The notes: a model not told the origin generated them from the sequence alone. A stretch of DNA of 64,000 bases from Verrucomicrobiia bacterium (GCA_036405135.1 DASWYF010000013.1:186001-250000); one strand, 5' to 3'; positions 45,233-54,291 are shown, numbered from the stretch's first letter. A program made the numbers and translations.

Positions 45233-46999
45233 ATGAGTGAAGAACATAAGATCGCACTGACTGTAGGCATTCTGCTGTTAGTTTCTGGAACTGCGCTGGC
45301 CACTTGGATGTGGCCGCGGCGGAAGGAAGAAAGTGGTGTTGAGGTGAAGTTGGATCCCGATGCCCGTGTGGAACCCTTTCAGAATGGTGAAAGAGAACTG
45401 GCCGGACTGCTGGCTGAGGTGAGTACGGGCAGTAGTATTACGCTGGATCCAGAAATTAGAACCATTGATTTGGAAGCGGAGAAACTGGCGCGGGAGACGT
45501 GGGCGAAAATACTGCCGCCCGAACAAGTGGAGGAGGCGGTGCGTGATTCCATGATCGCCGCTCAAATGGCCGCTGAGGCTACGAGTGTGAAGATCCCGTT
45601 TAGCCGCGTGTTGAGCGCGATGGTGGCGACGTATCGCTTGGGGAAGGAAGCGCCAAGGACTAAAGCGAAACTTTTGGAGGAGTTGAAGAAGATTGATGGT
45701 GCAATGGAGATCACGCAGCAGAGGTTTGCTGAGTTAGGGAGGGCACTGCTTGTGCCGGTGGATAATCCTGCTGGGACTGATTTCGTGACAACGGTGTTGG
45801 ATGAAGTGGAGAAAGAAAATGAGGCGTTGAAGTCGGTGGTGCGGATGATGGAGGTGGAGCGGTATCGGGCGCAGGTGGCGGTGAAACGGTTGTTGGTGAC
45901 GTATGCCCGTCAATTGCACGGCGACTGGTATGAGGCGACGGCAAGGGACTGCGGGCTGCTGCTGGATGCGATCGGGCACATCATCGAACCAGAGAAGGTC
46001 GAGATGGGTGACGCAGTGAGTGAGCAGGCGCGCATCGTTCTCAAGGCATTGCAGACAGAAGAGGAGGCGTGTCGCGAGGTGTGGTACCAGAAGTCGCGAG
46101 TGTTCGAGATCCAGAAGGCGGTGCGCAAACTGGTGAACGCGCATCGTGAAGTGATCACCGAAGATGAGTTTCATGACGTGACGGTGGCTTGTTGTTTCCT
46201 CTTGGAAAAGGGTGGTCAGATCTGCGCGCCGGTCGCGCCGAAGCGGCCCAATGATGAAGGGTTTCTTCGTATGCCTACGGCTGCGGAGGATGAGATCGTG
46301 GAGGAGGTTGTGCGGCTGGTGAACGGCGTGGTGGTGACGCGACAGGAAACGCGGATGGCACGTTGCTGCTTCGGCAGTGGCCTGGGTTCACAGCATCGTT
46401 GCGCGAAGCCCGCGGTGTGGGTGGCGACGTTTGAAGGCAAGCGGACGAAATTGGTCTGGTGCCATGAACACAAGGTAGAACCGCTGGTGGCGATACAGGG
46501 AGAGTCGCACGGGGTGGAGTTGATCGAAAACAAGCAAGCGCCGGATGGGACGGCCACGCGGCCTTATCTGAATCTCAATGAAGGACCGGTAACGCCGTCT
46601 TGCCCGCACTGTGAAGCGATTCATATGGAGTTATCGGACGGTGTCTCTCCGGCACACTACGTTTGCCCGGCCTGCAATGGCTGCCTTGTGGACGGGGTGT
46701 TTCATCCGGTGGCGACCAAGTCGCCAGTGCAGGAGTCATGTGAGTGTGCGCTGTGGGTGAGAATGGATCTGAACCCGAAGTATATCACCAAGCATCATCC
46801 GAACTGCCTGCGCTACTTCGACTCATTGATGGATGTGTGGAAGATCACGGGTGAGGGAGTGCCGACGCATTATGTGGGCACGAAGTCCCAGGCGGAAGAG
46901 ATCGCCAAGATGGAGGAGGGAGAAATGCCGCTGACGATCACGCCGGAGAAGATGCACCGTGAGGTGTTTGAAAACCTGCCGGATTTCAAGGGGTTTTGA
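45233..46999 (+). CDS. Large hypothetical protein with N-terminal membrane anchor and Cys-rich C-terminus
   Basis: 588 residues. One transmembrane helix at 6-27 (IALTVGILLLVSGTALATWMW). Long helical/coiled central part (~60-340, Glu/Lys-rich). C-terminal third has several Cys/His clusters: CCFGSGLGSQHRCAKPAVW...WCHEHK (~380-420), CPHCEAIHMEL...YVCPACNGCLVDG (~455-485) and CECALWVRMDLN...HHPNCLRY (~505-530), probably zinc-binding. The RCAKPAVW...WCHEHK block recurs in the 55397 protein. No family recognised. Confidence 0.65.
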   Translation: MSEEHKIALTVGILLLVSGTALATWMWPRRKEESGVEVKLDPDARVEPFQNGERELAGLLAEVSTGSSITLDPEIRTIDLEAEKLARETWAKILPPEQVEEAVRDSMIAAQMAAEATSVKIPFSRVLSAMVATYRLGKEAPRTKAKLLEELKKIDGAMEITQQRFAELGRALLVPVDNPAGTDFVTTVLDEVEKENEALKSVVRMMEVERYRAQVAVKRLLVTYARQLHGDWYEATARDCGLLLDAIGHIIEPEKVEMGDAVSEQARIVLKALQTEEEACREVWYQKSRVFEIQKAVRKLVNAHREVITEDEFHDVTVACCFLLEKGGQICAPVAPKRPNDEGFLRMPTAAEDEIVEEVVRLVNGVVVTRQETRMARCCFGSGLGSQHRCAKPAVWVATFEGKRTKLVWCHEHKVEPLVAIQGESHGVELIENKQAPDGTATRPYLNLNEGPVTPSCPHCEAIHMELSDGVSPAHYVCPACNGCLVDGVFHPVATKSPVQESCECALWVRMDLNPKYITKHHPNCLRYFDSLMDVWKITGEGVPTHYVGTKSQAEEIAKMEEGEMPLTITPEKMHREVFENLPDFKGF

Positions 47000-47043
47000 A
47001 TTTGGCCGATGAAGGCCAATTAACAACAAAAAGGAAGAACGGT

Positions 47044-47490
47044 ATGATGAGAGCAAAACTGCTGGTGACGAGTGTGGTGGTGACACAAAACGAGGCGAAG
47101 GAAACTGTCAGTGAAGAGCTGAAGATGATTCCGGTTGGGCCGAAGGGGCCGTATCCGCCTGATGGCAGCGATGAGAACAACACTTACGCGAAGTTTAGTC
47201 CGTCGGGTGATCTGCGTTTGGTGGTGATGAACCCCGCATTGTTTGGCCGGGTAAAAGAGGGCCAGGAATATTATCTGGACTTCACCGCCATCAAGAAGCT
47301 GGAGGAGTGGCAGGAGCGGGTGATTGAAGAGCAGTTGGCATTGGATGAGCGCCGACTGGCGCTGGACAAGTATATGGACAGTCCGGCGTTTGAGAAGTTG
47401 GGTGAGGAGGAAAAGTCGCTGTTGTTTAAGCAGAAGAAAACAATGGTGGCGTATTCCAAGGCATTAGGGGAACGCATCGCGAAGTTCTGA
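47044..47490 (+). CDS. Hypothetical protein with C-terminal coiled coil
   Basis: 148 residues from ATG 47044 (second ATG 47047), preceded by AAAAAGGAAGAACGGT. N-terminal beta part (AKLLVTSVVVTQNEAKETVSEELKMIPVGPKGPYPPDGSDENNTYAKFSPSGDLRLVVMNPALFG) and a charged helical tail. The beta part is reminiscent of small phage proteins that carry 'YAKFSPSG' motifs, but I cannot assign it. Confidence 0.6.
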   Translation: MMRAKLLVTSVVVTQNEAKETVSEELKMIPVGPKGPYPPDGSDENNTYAKFSPSGDLRLVVMNPALFGRVKEGQEYYLDFTAIKKLEEWQERVIEEQLALDERRLALDKYMDSPAFEKLGEEEKSLLFKQKKTMVAYSKALGERIAKF

Positions 47491-47530
47491 GCGCACCAGG
47501 CCGGGGCGCGACGGGATACGCGCAGTTTTT

Positions 47531-47562
47531 CAACCACAGATGGACACAGATTCACACAGATG
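47531..47562. repeat. ACACAGAT-type repeat with embedded start codon
   Basis: AACCACAGATGGACACAGA followed by TTCACACAGATG. The final ATG is the start of the next gene, which has no Shine-Dalgarno. Confidence 0.75.
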
Positions 47563-47814
47563 AAAAAGACCATTGAACAGAAGGTGCAGGTGGGGCCGCG
47601 GACGTCTTTGGTGGAGACGGAGATGGTTTGCACGGGATGTGTGCATTTGAAGATCCGTCTGGAGCGTCCGGCGCGCAAGGATGAGGAGGCGGAGTGGAAC
47701 TACGAATGCCTGCATCCTGATGTGGAGGTGGCGTGGATGGGGATCAGTGCGGAACCGCCGAGCTGTCCGGGGCGTTGTCCGGAGAGGAAATCGAACAAGA
47801 AGGCGACGCCATGA
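47560..47814 (+). CDS. Small Cys-rich hypothetical protein
   Basis: 84 residues. MVCTGCVHLKIRLER (CxxC), YECLHPDVE and SCPGRCPERK suggest a small zinc-binding fold. Start is the last ATG of an ACACAGAT repeat. The stop overlaps the ASCH gene start (ATGA). Confidence 0.6.
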   Translation: MKKTIEQKVQVGPRTSLVETEMVCTGCVHLKIRLERPARKDEEAEWNYECLHPDVEVAWMGISAEPPSCPGRCPERKSNKKATP

Positions 47815-48254
47815 GCGAGATATTGGAAATACGTTTTGCTTTGAGCGTGCGGCAGCCTTGGGCGTGGTTGATCGTGAACGGTTTCAAGGATGTCGAGAAT
47901 CGGCTGTGGCAGACGTTCATGCGCGGGCCGCGTTTCATCCACACCGGGAAGGTGATGAAGGAGGAGGAATACAACGACTGCTATTTCTTCTTGGAAGAAC
48001 ACTTCCCGCATATCCGGCTGCCGCGGGCGCAGGACCTGCCGTTGGGTGGGATCGTGGGCATCGCCAGCATCACTGATTGTGTCACCCGATCGAACTCAAA
48101 ATGGTTCGTGGGTGATTACGGTTTTTTGATGGAGGACCAGCAGCCGTGTGAATTCATCCCGTGCAAGGGGGAGAAGGGATTCTTCCGTCCGTGTCATGAG
48201 GGCGGAAGTTATGTGACGGCGAGTGATCTGAAATTTTTGAAGAAGGCGGCGTAA
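47811..48254 (+). CDS. ASCH-domain protein
   Basis: 147 residues from ATG 47811. ALSVRQPWAWLIVNGFKDVENRLWQTFMRGPRFIHTGK is the ASCH signature (SVRQPWA...K.VENR). LPLGGIVGIASITDCV follows. The ASCH domain, related to PUA, binds RNA and in some members cleaves modified nucleosides. Common in phages. The N-terminal extension of the open frame is read-through of the preceding gene. Confidence 0.85.
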   Translation: MSEILEIRFALSVRQPWAWLIVNGFKDVENRLWQTFMRGPRFIHTGKVMKEEEYNDCYFFLEEHFPHIRLPRAQDLPLGGIVGIASITDCVTRSNSKWFVGDYGFLMEDQQPCEFIPCKGEKGFFRPCHEGGSYVTASDLKFLKKAA

Positions 48255-48264
48255 CTGGATTTTT

Positions 48265-48296
48265 TAACCACAGATTCACACTGATAAACACAGATG
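48265..48296. repeat. ACACAGAT-type repeat with embedded start codon
   Basis: TTAACCACAGATTCACACTG then ATAAACACAGATG, the last ATG being the start of the 48294 gene. Confidence 0.75.
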
Positions 48297-48668
48297 AAAA
48301 CGACGATACCGAAGGCGCAATATCAGGTGGGGCAAAGGGTTTGGGTGAAGCAGGTGGAGATGGGTTTTCCGCCTTACTTCGAGGCGGTGATCTGTGGGGT
48401 GCATGCAGACCGGCATGGGCATCTGGATTACACGGTGGAGGAAGACGATGGGATGCGGACGGATGGGTATGGTGAGGATTGGATAATGGAGGCCAGTGCG
48501 GCGCAACCCGTAGAGGCAGCAGTTGCCGAGGAGGAATCCAAGCAGTGGCAAGAGGGAATGGGTGATGAGCCGATCAAACTGGAGGCGACGGGCGGGTGTG
48601 CGGTGATGATCGCTCTGATGGTGGGCTTCTGTATCGCGATGTTTTTGTGTGCGCTATCGAGGTGGTGA
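48294..48668 (+). CDS. Hypothetical protein with C-terminal membrane helix
   Basis: 124 residues. N-terminal beta domain (YQVGQRVWVKQVEMGFPPYFEAVICGVHADRHGHLDYTVEEDDG), acidic linker, then one transmembrane helix at about 101-121 (CAVMIALMVGFCIAMFLCALS). No family recognised. ATG at the end of the repeat. Confidence 0.6.
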   Translation: MKTTIPKAQYQVGQRVWVKQVEMGFPPYFEAVICGVHADRHGHLDYTVEEDDGMRTDGYGEDWIMEASAAQPVEAAVAEEESKQWQEGMGDEPIKLEATGGCAVMIALMVGFCIAMFLCALSRW

Positions 48669-48670
48669 CA

Positions 48671-48910
48671 ATGAAACGAAAACTCAAGAAATGGTGGGAT
48701 GGGTTTGTAGGACGGCGTCGTGTCCGCTTGAGGGCGTTGCGGGCGGTGCGGCGTCAACAGGAACGGCAGCGTGCCATCCGGGAATTGGACGCGTTGGAGG
48801 CGGAGCTGTTGGCGATGTATGACAGCCTGCCGACCGGACACAGGGAGAGAGTGAGTCTCAACAATGATATTTTCCGCCTCCGTTCAATGCGGGTCATGGC
48901 CGGGCTTTAA
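48671..48910 (+). CDS. Small basic coiled-coil protein
   Basis: 79 residues from ATG 48671, 2 bp after the preceding stop. Very Arg-rich helical sequence (RRRVRLRALRAVRRQQERQRAIRELDALEAELLAMYDSL). No family recognised; could bind nucleic acid (inference). Confidence 0.55.
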   Translation: MKRKLKKWWDGFVGRRRVRLRALRAVRRQQERQRAIRELDALEAELLAMYDSLPTGHRERVSLNNDIFRLRSMRVMAGL

Positions 48911-48918
48911 CTGAAATA

Positions 48919-48939
48919 GACGGGATGGACGGGATGGAC
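48919..48939. repeat. GACGGGATGGAC direct repeat
   Basis: Two 10-bp units (GACGGGATGG) followed by AC. A related degenerate block lies at 62629-62658. Extragenic. Confidence 0.6.
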
Positions 48940-48955
48940 ATTGAGAAATAATTTT

Positions 48956-50029
48956 ATGGCGAAATATACGAAGATCCAGTGGTGTCACTACACGTTGAAC
49001 TTCCGCATCGGTTGCGCGAAGAAGTCTATCTGTTGCGCGAGGTGTTATGCGGCGTTGATGGACCGTCGCCGCTTCAGCAAGACGTTGCCGGGTTGCAGCA
49101 AGGAGAAACCGATATCGCATTGGGGCGCGAATGCTCCACGCCATGTGGTGAGCGCGCAGACGACGAAGGAAGTTTACCGGTGGAATGCGTATGCGGAGAC
49201 ACATCCGTGGACTTGTTCGGGGTGCAGTGAGGAGAAGGATGAGATGTTTGGTTACACGGGAGATGATGCGCTGAAGTTTGACTACGTGTGCCCCAAGTGC
49301 CACTCGTCACTCGATAGCAGTCCGCGTCGGGTGTTCGTGGGTTCGATGTTCGATTGGGCGGAAGAGGTCTATACGACCGAGGAAAGGGACGCGTGGTTTG
49401 AGGTGATGGAGAAATGCACCCACCTGCGGTTCATGCTGCTGACCAAGCGAGGGAAGGTGATGCGCGAGTACCTGACGTATCGCTATGAAGGCGGTCCGGT
49501 GCCGGGTCACTTGTGGATCGGGTGGAGCTGGCAGCCGGATTTCCCGGCGGAGATTGATGATCTGCTGGCGGTGAAGGCAAAGGTGCGGTTTGTAAGCGCC
49601 GAGCCTTTGCTGGGGCCGTTAGGTGAACCGATGGGTGAGGCGCGCAAGGGGTTGAGTGCGGCACAAATCGAGCATGAGCAGATGAAGTGGCTAGAGAAAA
49701 TCTACCAGGTGGAGTTGTTGATATTGGGTGGAGAATCGGGTGATGAGAATGAAGATCCGCGTATGTGTCATGAGGATTGGTTGCGTTGGGCTGTGGCGGG
49801 GGCATTTGCGGCGTGCGTGAAAGTGTTCGTCAAGCAGATGGGGAGCTACGCGGTGCGCGATGATTCGGCTGTTATACCGGAGGCGAGTGAGGATGTGGTG
49901 GATCCAGCGGACATCGCGAGATGGGAGTTCAACCGGCGCAATCATCGGGTGCGTTACAAGCATCCAAAGGGAGGCGATATCAACGAGTGGCCGGAGGAGT
50001 TGCAGGTGCAGGAGATGCCGGGTTTTTAA
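48956..50029 (+). CDS. Phage Gp37/Gp68-family (DUF5131) protein with zinc-ribbon insertion
   Basis: 357 residues from ATG 48956. TKIQWCHYTLNFRIGCAKKSICCARCYA has the C-x6-C-x2-C cluster-type motif of DUF5131, a family related to radical-SAM enzymes and frequent in phages. RRVFVGSMFDW, FMLLTKRG and WIGWS...AEPLLG are further family blocks. An additional CSGCSEEK...YVCPKCHSS (CxxC/CxxC, about 92-121) sits between the first motif and RRVFVGSMFDW and looks like a zinc ribbon. Biochemical function unknown. Confidence 0.83.
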   Translation: MAKYTKIQWCHYTLNFRIGCAKKSICCARCYAALMDRRRFSKTLPGCSKEKPISHWGANAPRHVVSAQTTKEVYRWNAYAETHPWTCSGCSEEKDEMFGYTGDDALKFDYVCPKCHSSLDSSPRRVFVGSMFDWAEEVYTTEERDAWFEVMEKCTHLRFMLLTKRGKVMREYLTYRYEGGPVPGHLWIGWSWQPDFPAEIDDLLAVKAKVRFVSAEPLLGPLGEPMGEARKGLSAAQIEHEQMKWLEKIYQVELLILGGESGDENEDPRMCHEDWLRWAVAGAFAACVKVFVKQMGSYAVRDDSAVIPEASEDVVDPADIARWEFNRRNHRVRYKHPKGGDINEWPEELQVQEMPGF

Positions 50030-50101
50030 CCACAGACCGGTAGCACCGGTGGCAAACACAGATAAACACAGATTTTTTAAACCACAGAATACACAGAAAT
50101 T
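50030..50101. repeat. Composite ACACAGAT-type repeat
   Basis: AACCACAGACCGGTAGCACC...AAACACAGATAAACACAGAT...AAACCACAGAATACACAG, followed by AAATTATG where the next gene starts. Contains ACCGGT twice. Confidence 0.7.
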
Positions 50102-50512
50102 ATGATCAAAGCATGGAAGGTAGTGAATGAAGGAGGCTACGAGGAAAACGCGGCAATCGTGTTCGTGGAGAGTCGAGGTAAAGCCAAAGGTGCTGTGCAT
50201 CGGACGGATGGTTTTGATTGTGAGTTTGGACAGATCCGCGCTACCCGCTGTCCCGAGGCGGACAAGTATGCAGCGACGTATCCGCATTGTGTGGTGGATT
50301 GGAATGATGCGGCAGGTTTGAGGATCTATCGCGAGTTGGAATGGCAACTCTTTGAGTCGGACAGTTGTGACAAGTGCGGTAAGTTCGAATCGGAGAAATT
50401 GCCGGAGAGCAAATTGGAGACTGTGCCGGTGGAAGATCAAGAGTGGGATGTGTGTAAAGAATGTTGTGAGGCGATGACCAAAGAAGCTTCGTTGCTGGAG
50501 GTAAAGGCTTAG
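50102..50512 (+). CDS. Hypothetical protein with CxxC/CxxC zinc motif
   Basis: 136 residues. N-terminal beta part (AWKVVNEGGYEENAAIVFVESRGKAKGAVHRTDG) and CDKCGKFESEK...VCKECCEAM (about 89-123), probably a zinc-ribbon. WKVVNE at the start recalls small phage proteins. No family assigned. Confidence 0.6.
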   Translation: MIKAWKVVNEGGYEENAAIVFVESRGKAKGAVHRTDGFDCEFGQIRATRCPEADKYAATYPHCVVDWNDAAGLRIYRELEWQLFESDSCDKCGKFESEKLPESKLETVPVEDQEWDVCKECCEAMTKEASLLEVKA

Positions 50513-50543
50513 CCACAGATTCACACGGATGAAGGAGGATGAT

Positions 50544-50969
50544 ATGTTGAAGTTGAAGACATTTGAAATTAAGGAAGGGATGGAGTTGGTGTGTGACACG
50601 TTGCGGTGGGATGAAGGGTGGGAGTTTGACTGTCCCTCGATGATGATCTCGCCGGTGATCCGATGTTTTGAAGATGGCCGGCATCATGAGTCCATACGCG
50701 AGGAAGTTCTAATCAATGGAATCGTGAAAGGAGCTATCAAGGATGAGAATTTCGAAGAGACGTGGGGATGGAGAGGTTTTAAGCTGCCAGTGTTGAAGAG
50801 GAGATTTCGTGAAGCCTTGGCAGGCAAAAAATTTCCCAAAGCAAATTACAAAGCCGAGCGTGTCGTGGTGAAGATCGTAAAGGATGATCGTGGCGAATTG
50901 ATTTGGGAGGAGATCAAACCAACGGAAAATGCAACGGCTCGAGGGGACTCTCGCCCTACCGGAGTTTGA
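50544..50969 (+). CDS. Hypothetical protein
   Basis: 141 residues from ATG 50544, which has AAGGAGG at 50531-50537; the ATG at 50529 ends an ACACGGAT repeat and lacks such a site. Beta-rich, charged, with CPSMMISPVIRCFEDGRHHES and WRGFKLPVLKRRFREAL. The end runs through a short GCTCGAGGGGACTCTCGCCC block. No family recognised. Confidence 0.55.
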   Translation: MLKLKTFEIKEGMELVCDTLRWDEGWEFDCPSMMISPVIRCFEDGRHHESIREEVLINGIVKGAIKDENFEETWGWRGFKLPVLKRRFREALAGKKFPKANYKAERVVVKIVKDDRGELIWEEIKPTENATARGDSRPTGV

Positions 50970-50971
50970 GG

Positions 50972-51190
50972 ATGAACGGATTCTGTCCAGTTTGTGGGGG
51001 TGAGAACCGTCCGGGGCAGGGCAGGTGTCATCGTTGTCATCGGCTCGCCGAGGCGTACCGGCGCGACAAGGTGAAGCGGGAGCTGGTGGGGATGAGGAAG
51101 ATGCGGGCGGATGCATGGAAGATGGAGCTGGCGAAGTGGAGGCCGCTGACGACGCGGGATTATTCGATCACATTTTATCAGGGGATGTAA
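50972..51190 (+). CDS. Small zinc-ribbon protein
   Basis: 72 residues from ATG 50972. CPVCGGENRPGQGRCHRCH (CxxC...CxxC, residues 5-23), then a basic helix and TTRDYSITFYQGM. Overlaps the upstream extension of the next open frame, which is not its true start. No known family. Confidence 0.6.
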   Translation: MNGFCPVCGGENRPGQGRCHRCHRLAEAYRRDKVKRELVGMRKMRADAWKMELAKWRPLTTRDYSITFYQGM

Positions 51191-51204
51191 CCAAGGAAAA
51201 AGAT

Positions 51205-54200
51205 ATGAGCAGTTCTTCAGTATTGGTGCAGGTGTCCACGCCCCCGCGGGGCAGTGGTGTGCAGGCGGCGGTGACCTTCGCGGCGAAGTCGATGAGCCTC
51301 ACGACATCATGGGGGGTGAATCCTGCCGAGGCCCGCATCACGTATGTCGGAACCAGCGGTGTGCCTGCGCCGGTGACAGCGGGTGCGTTGATGCGGATCC
51401 AGTTGGCGGGGAGGATCTACTGGGGCATCTGCCGCACGGACAATGCGGTAGAGGGGACGAATGGGCGCGAGCGCACGGTGCAGTTCGTGGACATGCGCCA
51501 TTTCTTGGAGAAGGACACGGTGTTCGGCATGTTCAACATGACGGACATCCGCATGGTGGGTGATGTGCGCGTGAAGCGCTACTGGCATATCCTGCCGGCA
51601 GACATCAAGACCGGCATCAAGACCTTCACGACACAGCCGAAGTCGGCGGCGCAAATCATCTACCTGCTGCTCACTGCGCCCACGGTGAACAGTCCTTGGT
51701 ATAATGGAGTTTCGCCGGTGGTGTATCACACGGACCAGATCACGCAACCGGTGTTCGGGATCAACTGCGAGAGCGGCAAGACCTTGGGTTCGGTGCTGGC
51801 GGAGATCTGCCGCAAGCAGGGCATGACGTTCACGGTGACGAGTTCCGACCTCAATCCGTATCAGCTTTTCTTTGTGAGGAAGGGTGAAGGGCTTTTTCCG
51901 GTTTTTCCCAATGGCAAGATCTATCCGCCGGACAGTTCGCCGCGGCGTGATGGTTTCGCGTTGACGGACAATCCCACACTGGCGCGCATCGTGGGCGGGA
52001 GGAACATCTACCAGGTGTTCAACGTGGCGATGCAACCTGACTGGAATGTGCAATGGCAGGGGTTCGCGGATTTTGATAACTTCGTGGACGATGTGTATCT
52101 GCGACTGGCGACGGAAACGGATTTCGGAGCGGGCGCGACTTTTGTGGGGAAGGGCACGCGGTATAGGGACATCCTCGATGATCCGTCCCGCCCGACGACG
52201 AACCAACGGCTGGTTGGTCGGCAGTTGGCGCGTGCGCGTGCGCTGGTGATGACTGTGGGGGAGTATGCGGCCTTGCGCGAAGATGTGGATTTCAGTGACT
52301 ACCGGCTTTTCTCCGGGCGTTCGCGTATGACGATGCCGGTGGCGCTGTATGTCTCGCAGCTCGTGTTCCGGGCGTATCGTCCCCCCGCGACGATGACGTG
52401 GGGTGGCATCTCGAGGCCGCTGACATCCTTGACCATGGCGGGCAAGATGCTGGTAGCGGTGGCGTATGATCCGGCGACGGGACGAATGGAACCGGATCAT
52501 GAAAAGCCGCTTGAAGGCAACGGCTATGTGCTGGCCCGAGGGTATCAAGTGGGAGCGGATCTGTTTGAGGCGGTCAGGCCGGAACGGTTCGACCTGACGC
52601 GCTGGCGCGAGACGCAGGACGTGTGGCAGCCGGTGGGGATGCAGGTGGATTCGTCGGGTGAAGATGGTGATTTCATCCTGCTCGATTCACCGGTCATCCG
52701 ATCGGTCGACCTGGTGCAGGCGAAGAACGGGCATATCGTTTACAAGGCCAATCCGACGATCACGGTGGCGGAGATCCGGGCGACCTTGTGCTTTGAAGCG
52801 GAACGGTTCTTCTGGGAGGAAGGGGATGGCGATGCGCAAGTGAACCATTCGGAGCCGGGCCTGTTCCGGGAGTGTGTGGTGATGAATGGAGCGGTGACAG
52901 AACTCGCGTATGCCGATGGTCGCACGGCCAGCCAGAAAGCAAGCCTGATCGCGGAAAGCCTGTTGAATCAGGATGCGATATTTCGCTCGGGCGGATTTGA
53001 ACGGCCCTTGGTGACGGGAGTGACGACCTTGCCGCTGAACCCGATGTATGACCGCATCACGATCACGCTGGATATGTCCGGCCTGAAAGAGACGGTGGAT
53101 TACACGAACCAGCGCGAGCCGCAGAACTACGAACTCGAAAGCGACTTTGACCGGCGCTCGATGGAGAAGAGTCTGCTCCCGGGGCAAGGTGAACTCATGG
53201 AGACGGCGCGCAAGTATGAGAAGATCGCGGCGGCGTTGCGGCTCGATCCCTTCATGCGGAGCGAGATGAAGAAGAGTTATCCGGGGAATGCACCGGGCAA
53301 TCTGGGCACGACGACCACGACCTCCTCGGTCTACGTGGCGGGCAACCATGAGGAGACACTGCCCGCGGGCGAACTGGCCTGGGTGGAGGAGAAGGCCGAG
53401 GACCGGGCGAACTCGACGGCGGGGGCGATTCGTGATGTGCGGGAGACGCAGATCCCTTTCGGTGTGGTCTTGCGGGAAGGGGAAAAGACGAACCGGGAAT
53501 TGCGGGTGCAGACCGGCGGCGAGGCATTGGTGCGGTTGATGGTGCCGCAGGGAGAGCCGGGACGGATGATCGCTTCCGGCGCTCCGGTGTTCGCGCATTA
53601 TGTGCCACCGAGCGAGACGGTGGACGGCGGTGGTATGGTGACGCTTTGGGAGCAGGGATCGATCAGTCAGGAGGATTGGATCATCGGTCGACTGATGGAA
53701 GACGTGGCGCTGGTGCCGGAGTATGGCGAGACCAAACTGGTGCGGGTGTGGCTGGAAGCGCCGAGAAAGGTGCCGTGCTTCTGGGCCAAGCTGGTAGAAC
53801 TGGGCGAGGTGTTCATGCGGGTGCAGGCGGTGTGGGACAACAAGGAATATGTGGTGATGAAACCGCCCGCATTGTGGACCACGGAAACGAATCTGGCGTA
53901 TTCCGAAGCACTGGACACCATGCTGGCCGAGTATACCGGCAAGCAGACGCGCATGGTGACATTCCCGCCCGCGAGCGCGGAGCGGAAGCAGATCATCCAT
54001 CCGCCCTATCTGACCATCGAGGAAGGGGTGTTCATCCAGACGCTGATCTTGGTGCAACGCCGCGATGAGGTGAACAACTCGGAGGCGGTTCCGGCAGGGT
54101 ATCACGGCGACGACATCGACGACTGGTGGTACAAATCACTGGAAGGGGTGGGTGGACGTGGAACATATCATCCGGTGAACCTGGTGGATGCCAACGCACA

Positions 54201-54246
54201 CGACCGGCGCTGGGAATTCTCCCACGAAGAAGTGGTGAATTCCTAA
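51205..54246 (+). CDS. Large possible phage tail/baseplate-hub-like protein
   Basis: 1013 residues from ATG 51205 (AAGGAAAAAG before it); the frame opens at 51025. N-terminal ~400: RIQLAGRIYWGICRTDNAVEGTNGRERTVQFVDMRHFLEKD and LGSVLAEICRKQGMTFTVTSSDLNPYQLFFVRKGEG have the flavour of baseplate hub/tail-receptor proteins (gp27-like). YRDILDDPSRPTTNQRLVG and LYVSQLVFRAYRPP follow. C-terminal part (~700-1013) includes a Thr/Ser hinge and all-beta segments. Tail assignment is an inference; the length would fit. It is the largest gene after the primase. Confidence 0.5.
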   Translation: MSSSSVLVQVSTPPRGSGVQAAVTFAAKSMSLTTSWGVNPAEARITYVGTSGVPAPVTAGALMRIQLAGRIYWGICRTDNAVEGTNGRERTVQFVDMRHFLEKDTVFGMFNMTDIRMVGDVRVKRYWHILPADIKTGIKTFTTQPKSAAQIIYLLLTAPTVNSPWYNGVSPVVYHTDQITQPVFGINCESGKTLGSVLAEICRKQGMTFTVTSSDLNPYQLFFVRKGEGLFPVFPNGKIYPPDSSPRRDGFALTDNPTLARIVGGRNIYQVFNVAMQPDWNVQWQGFADFDNFVDDVYLRLATETDFGAGATFVGKGTRYRDILDDPSRPTTNQRLVGRQLARARALVMTVGEYAALREDVDFSDYRLFSGRSRMTMPVALYVSQLVFRAYRPPATMTWGGISRPLTSLTMAGKMLVAVAYDPATGRMEPDHEKPLEGNGYVLARGYQVGADLFEAVRPERFDLTRWRETQDVWQPVGMQVDSSGEDGDFILLDSPVIRSVDLVQAKNGHIVYKANPTITVAEIRATLCFEAERFFWEEGDGDAQVNHSEPGLFRECVVMNGAVTELAYADGRTASQKASLIAESLLNQDAIFRSGGFERPLVTGVTTLPLNPMYDRITITLDMSGLKETVDYTNQREPQNYELESDFDRRSMEKSLLPGQGELMETARKYEKIAAALRLDPFMRSEMKKSYPGNAPGNLGTTTTTSSVYVAGNHEETLPAGELAWVEEKAEDRANSTAGAIRDVRETQIPFGVVLREGEKTNRELRVQTGGEALVRLMVPQGEPGRMIASGAPVFAHYVPPSETVDGGGMVTLWEQGSISQEDWIIGRLMEDVALVPEYGETKLVRVWLEAPRKVPCFWAKLVELGEVFMRVQAVWDNKEYVVMKPPALWTTETNLAYSEALDTMLAEYTGKQTRMVTFPPASAERKQIIHPPYLTIEEGVFIQTLILVQRRDEVNNSEAVPAGYHGDDIDDWWYKSLEGVGGRGTYHPVNLVDANAHDRRWEFSHEEVVNS

Positions 54247-54261
54247 TTATTTTGGGAAATT

Positions 54262-54274
54262 CCACAAAATATAG
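54262..54274. promoter_or_regulatory. Palindromic element operator, copy A
   Basis: CCACA-AAA-TATAG, full match to CYAYA-AAA-TRTRG. First of a pair whose centres (54268 and 54285) are 17 bp apart. Confidence 0.65.
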
Positions 54275-54278
54275 TTTT

Positions 54279-54291
54279 CTATAAAATATGG
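54279..54291. promoter_or_regulatory. Palindromic element operator, copy B
   Basis: CTATA-AAA-TATGG, full match. Second of the pair with 54262-54274. Confidence 0.65.

Noticed and set aside
48919-50101. Short direct repeats considered as a CRISPR array
   Set aside because: Units are not regularly spaced and there are no unique spacers of equal length; they are interspersed repeats without cas genes.
52687-54105. 472-residue minus-strand open frame inside the large possible tail gene
   Set aside because: Shadow of the 1013-residue gene; no ribosome site or protein features.
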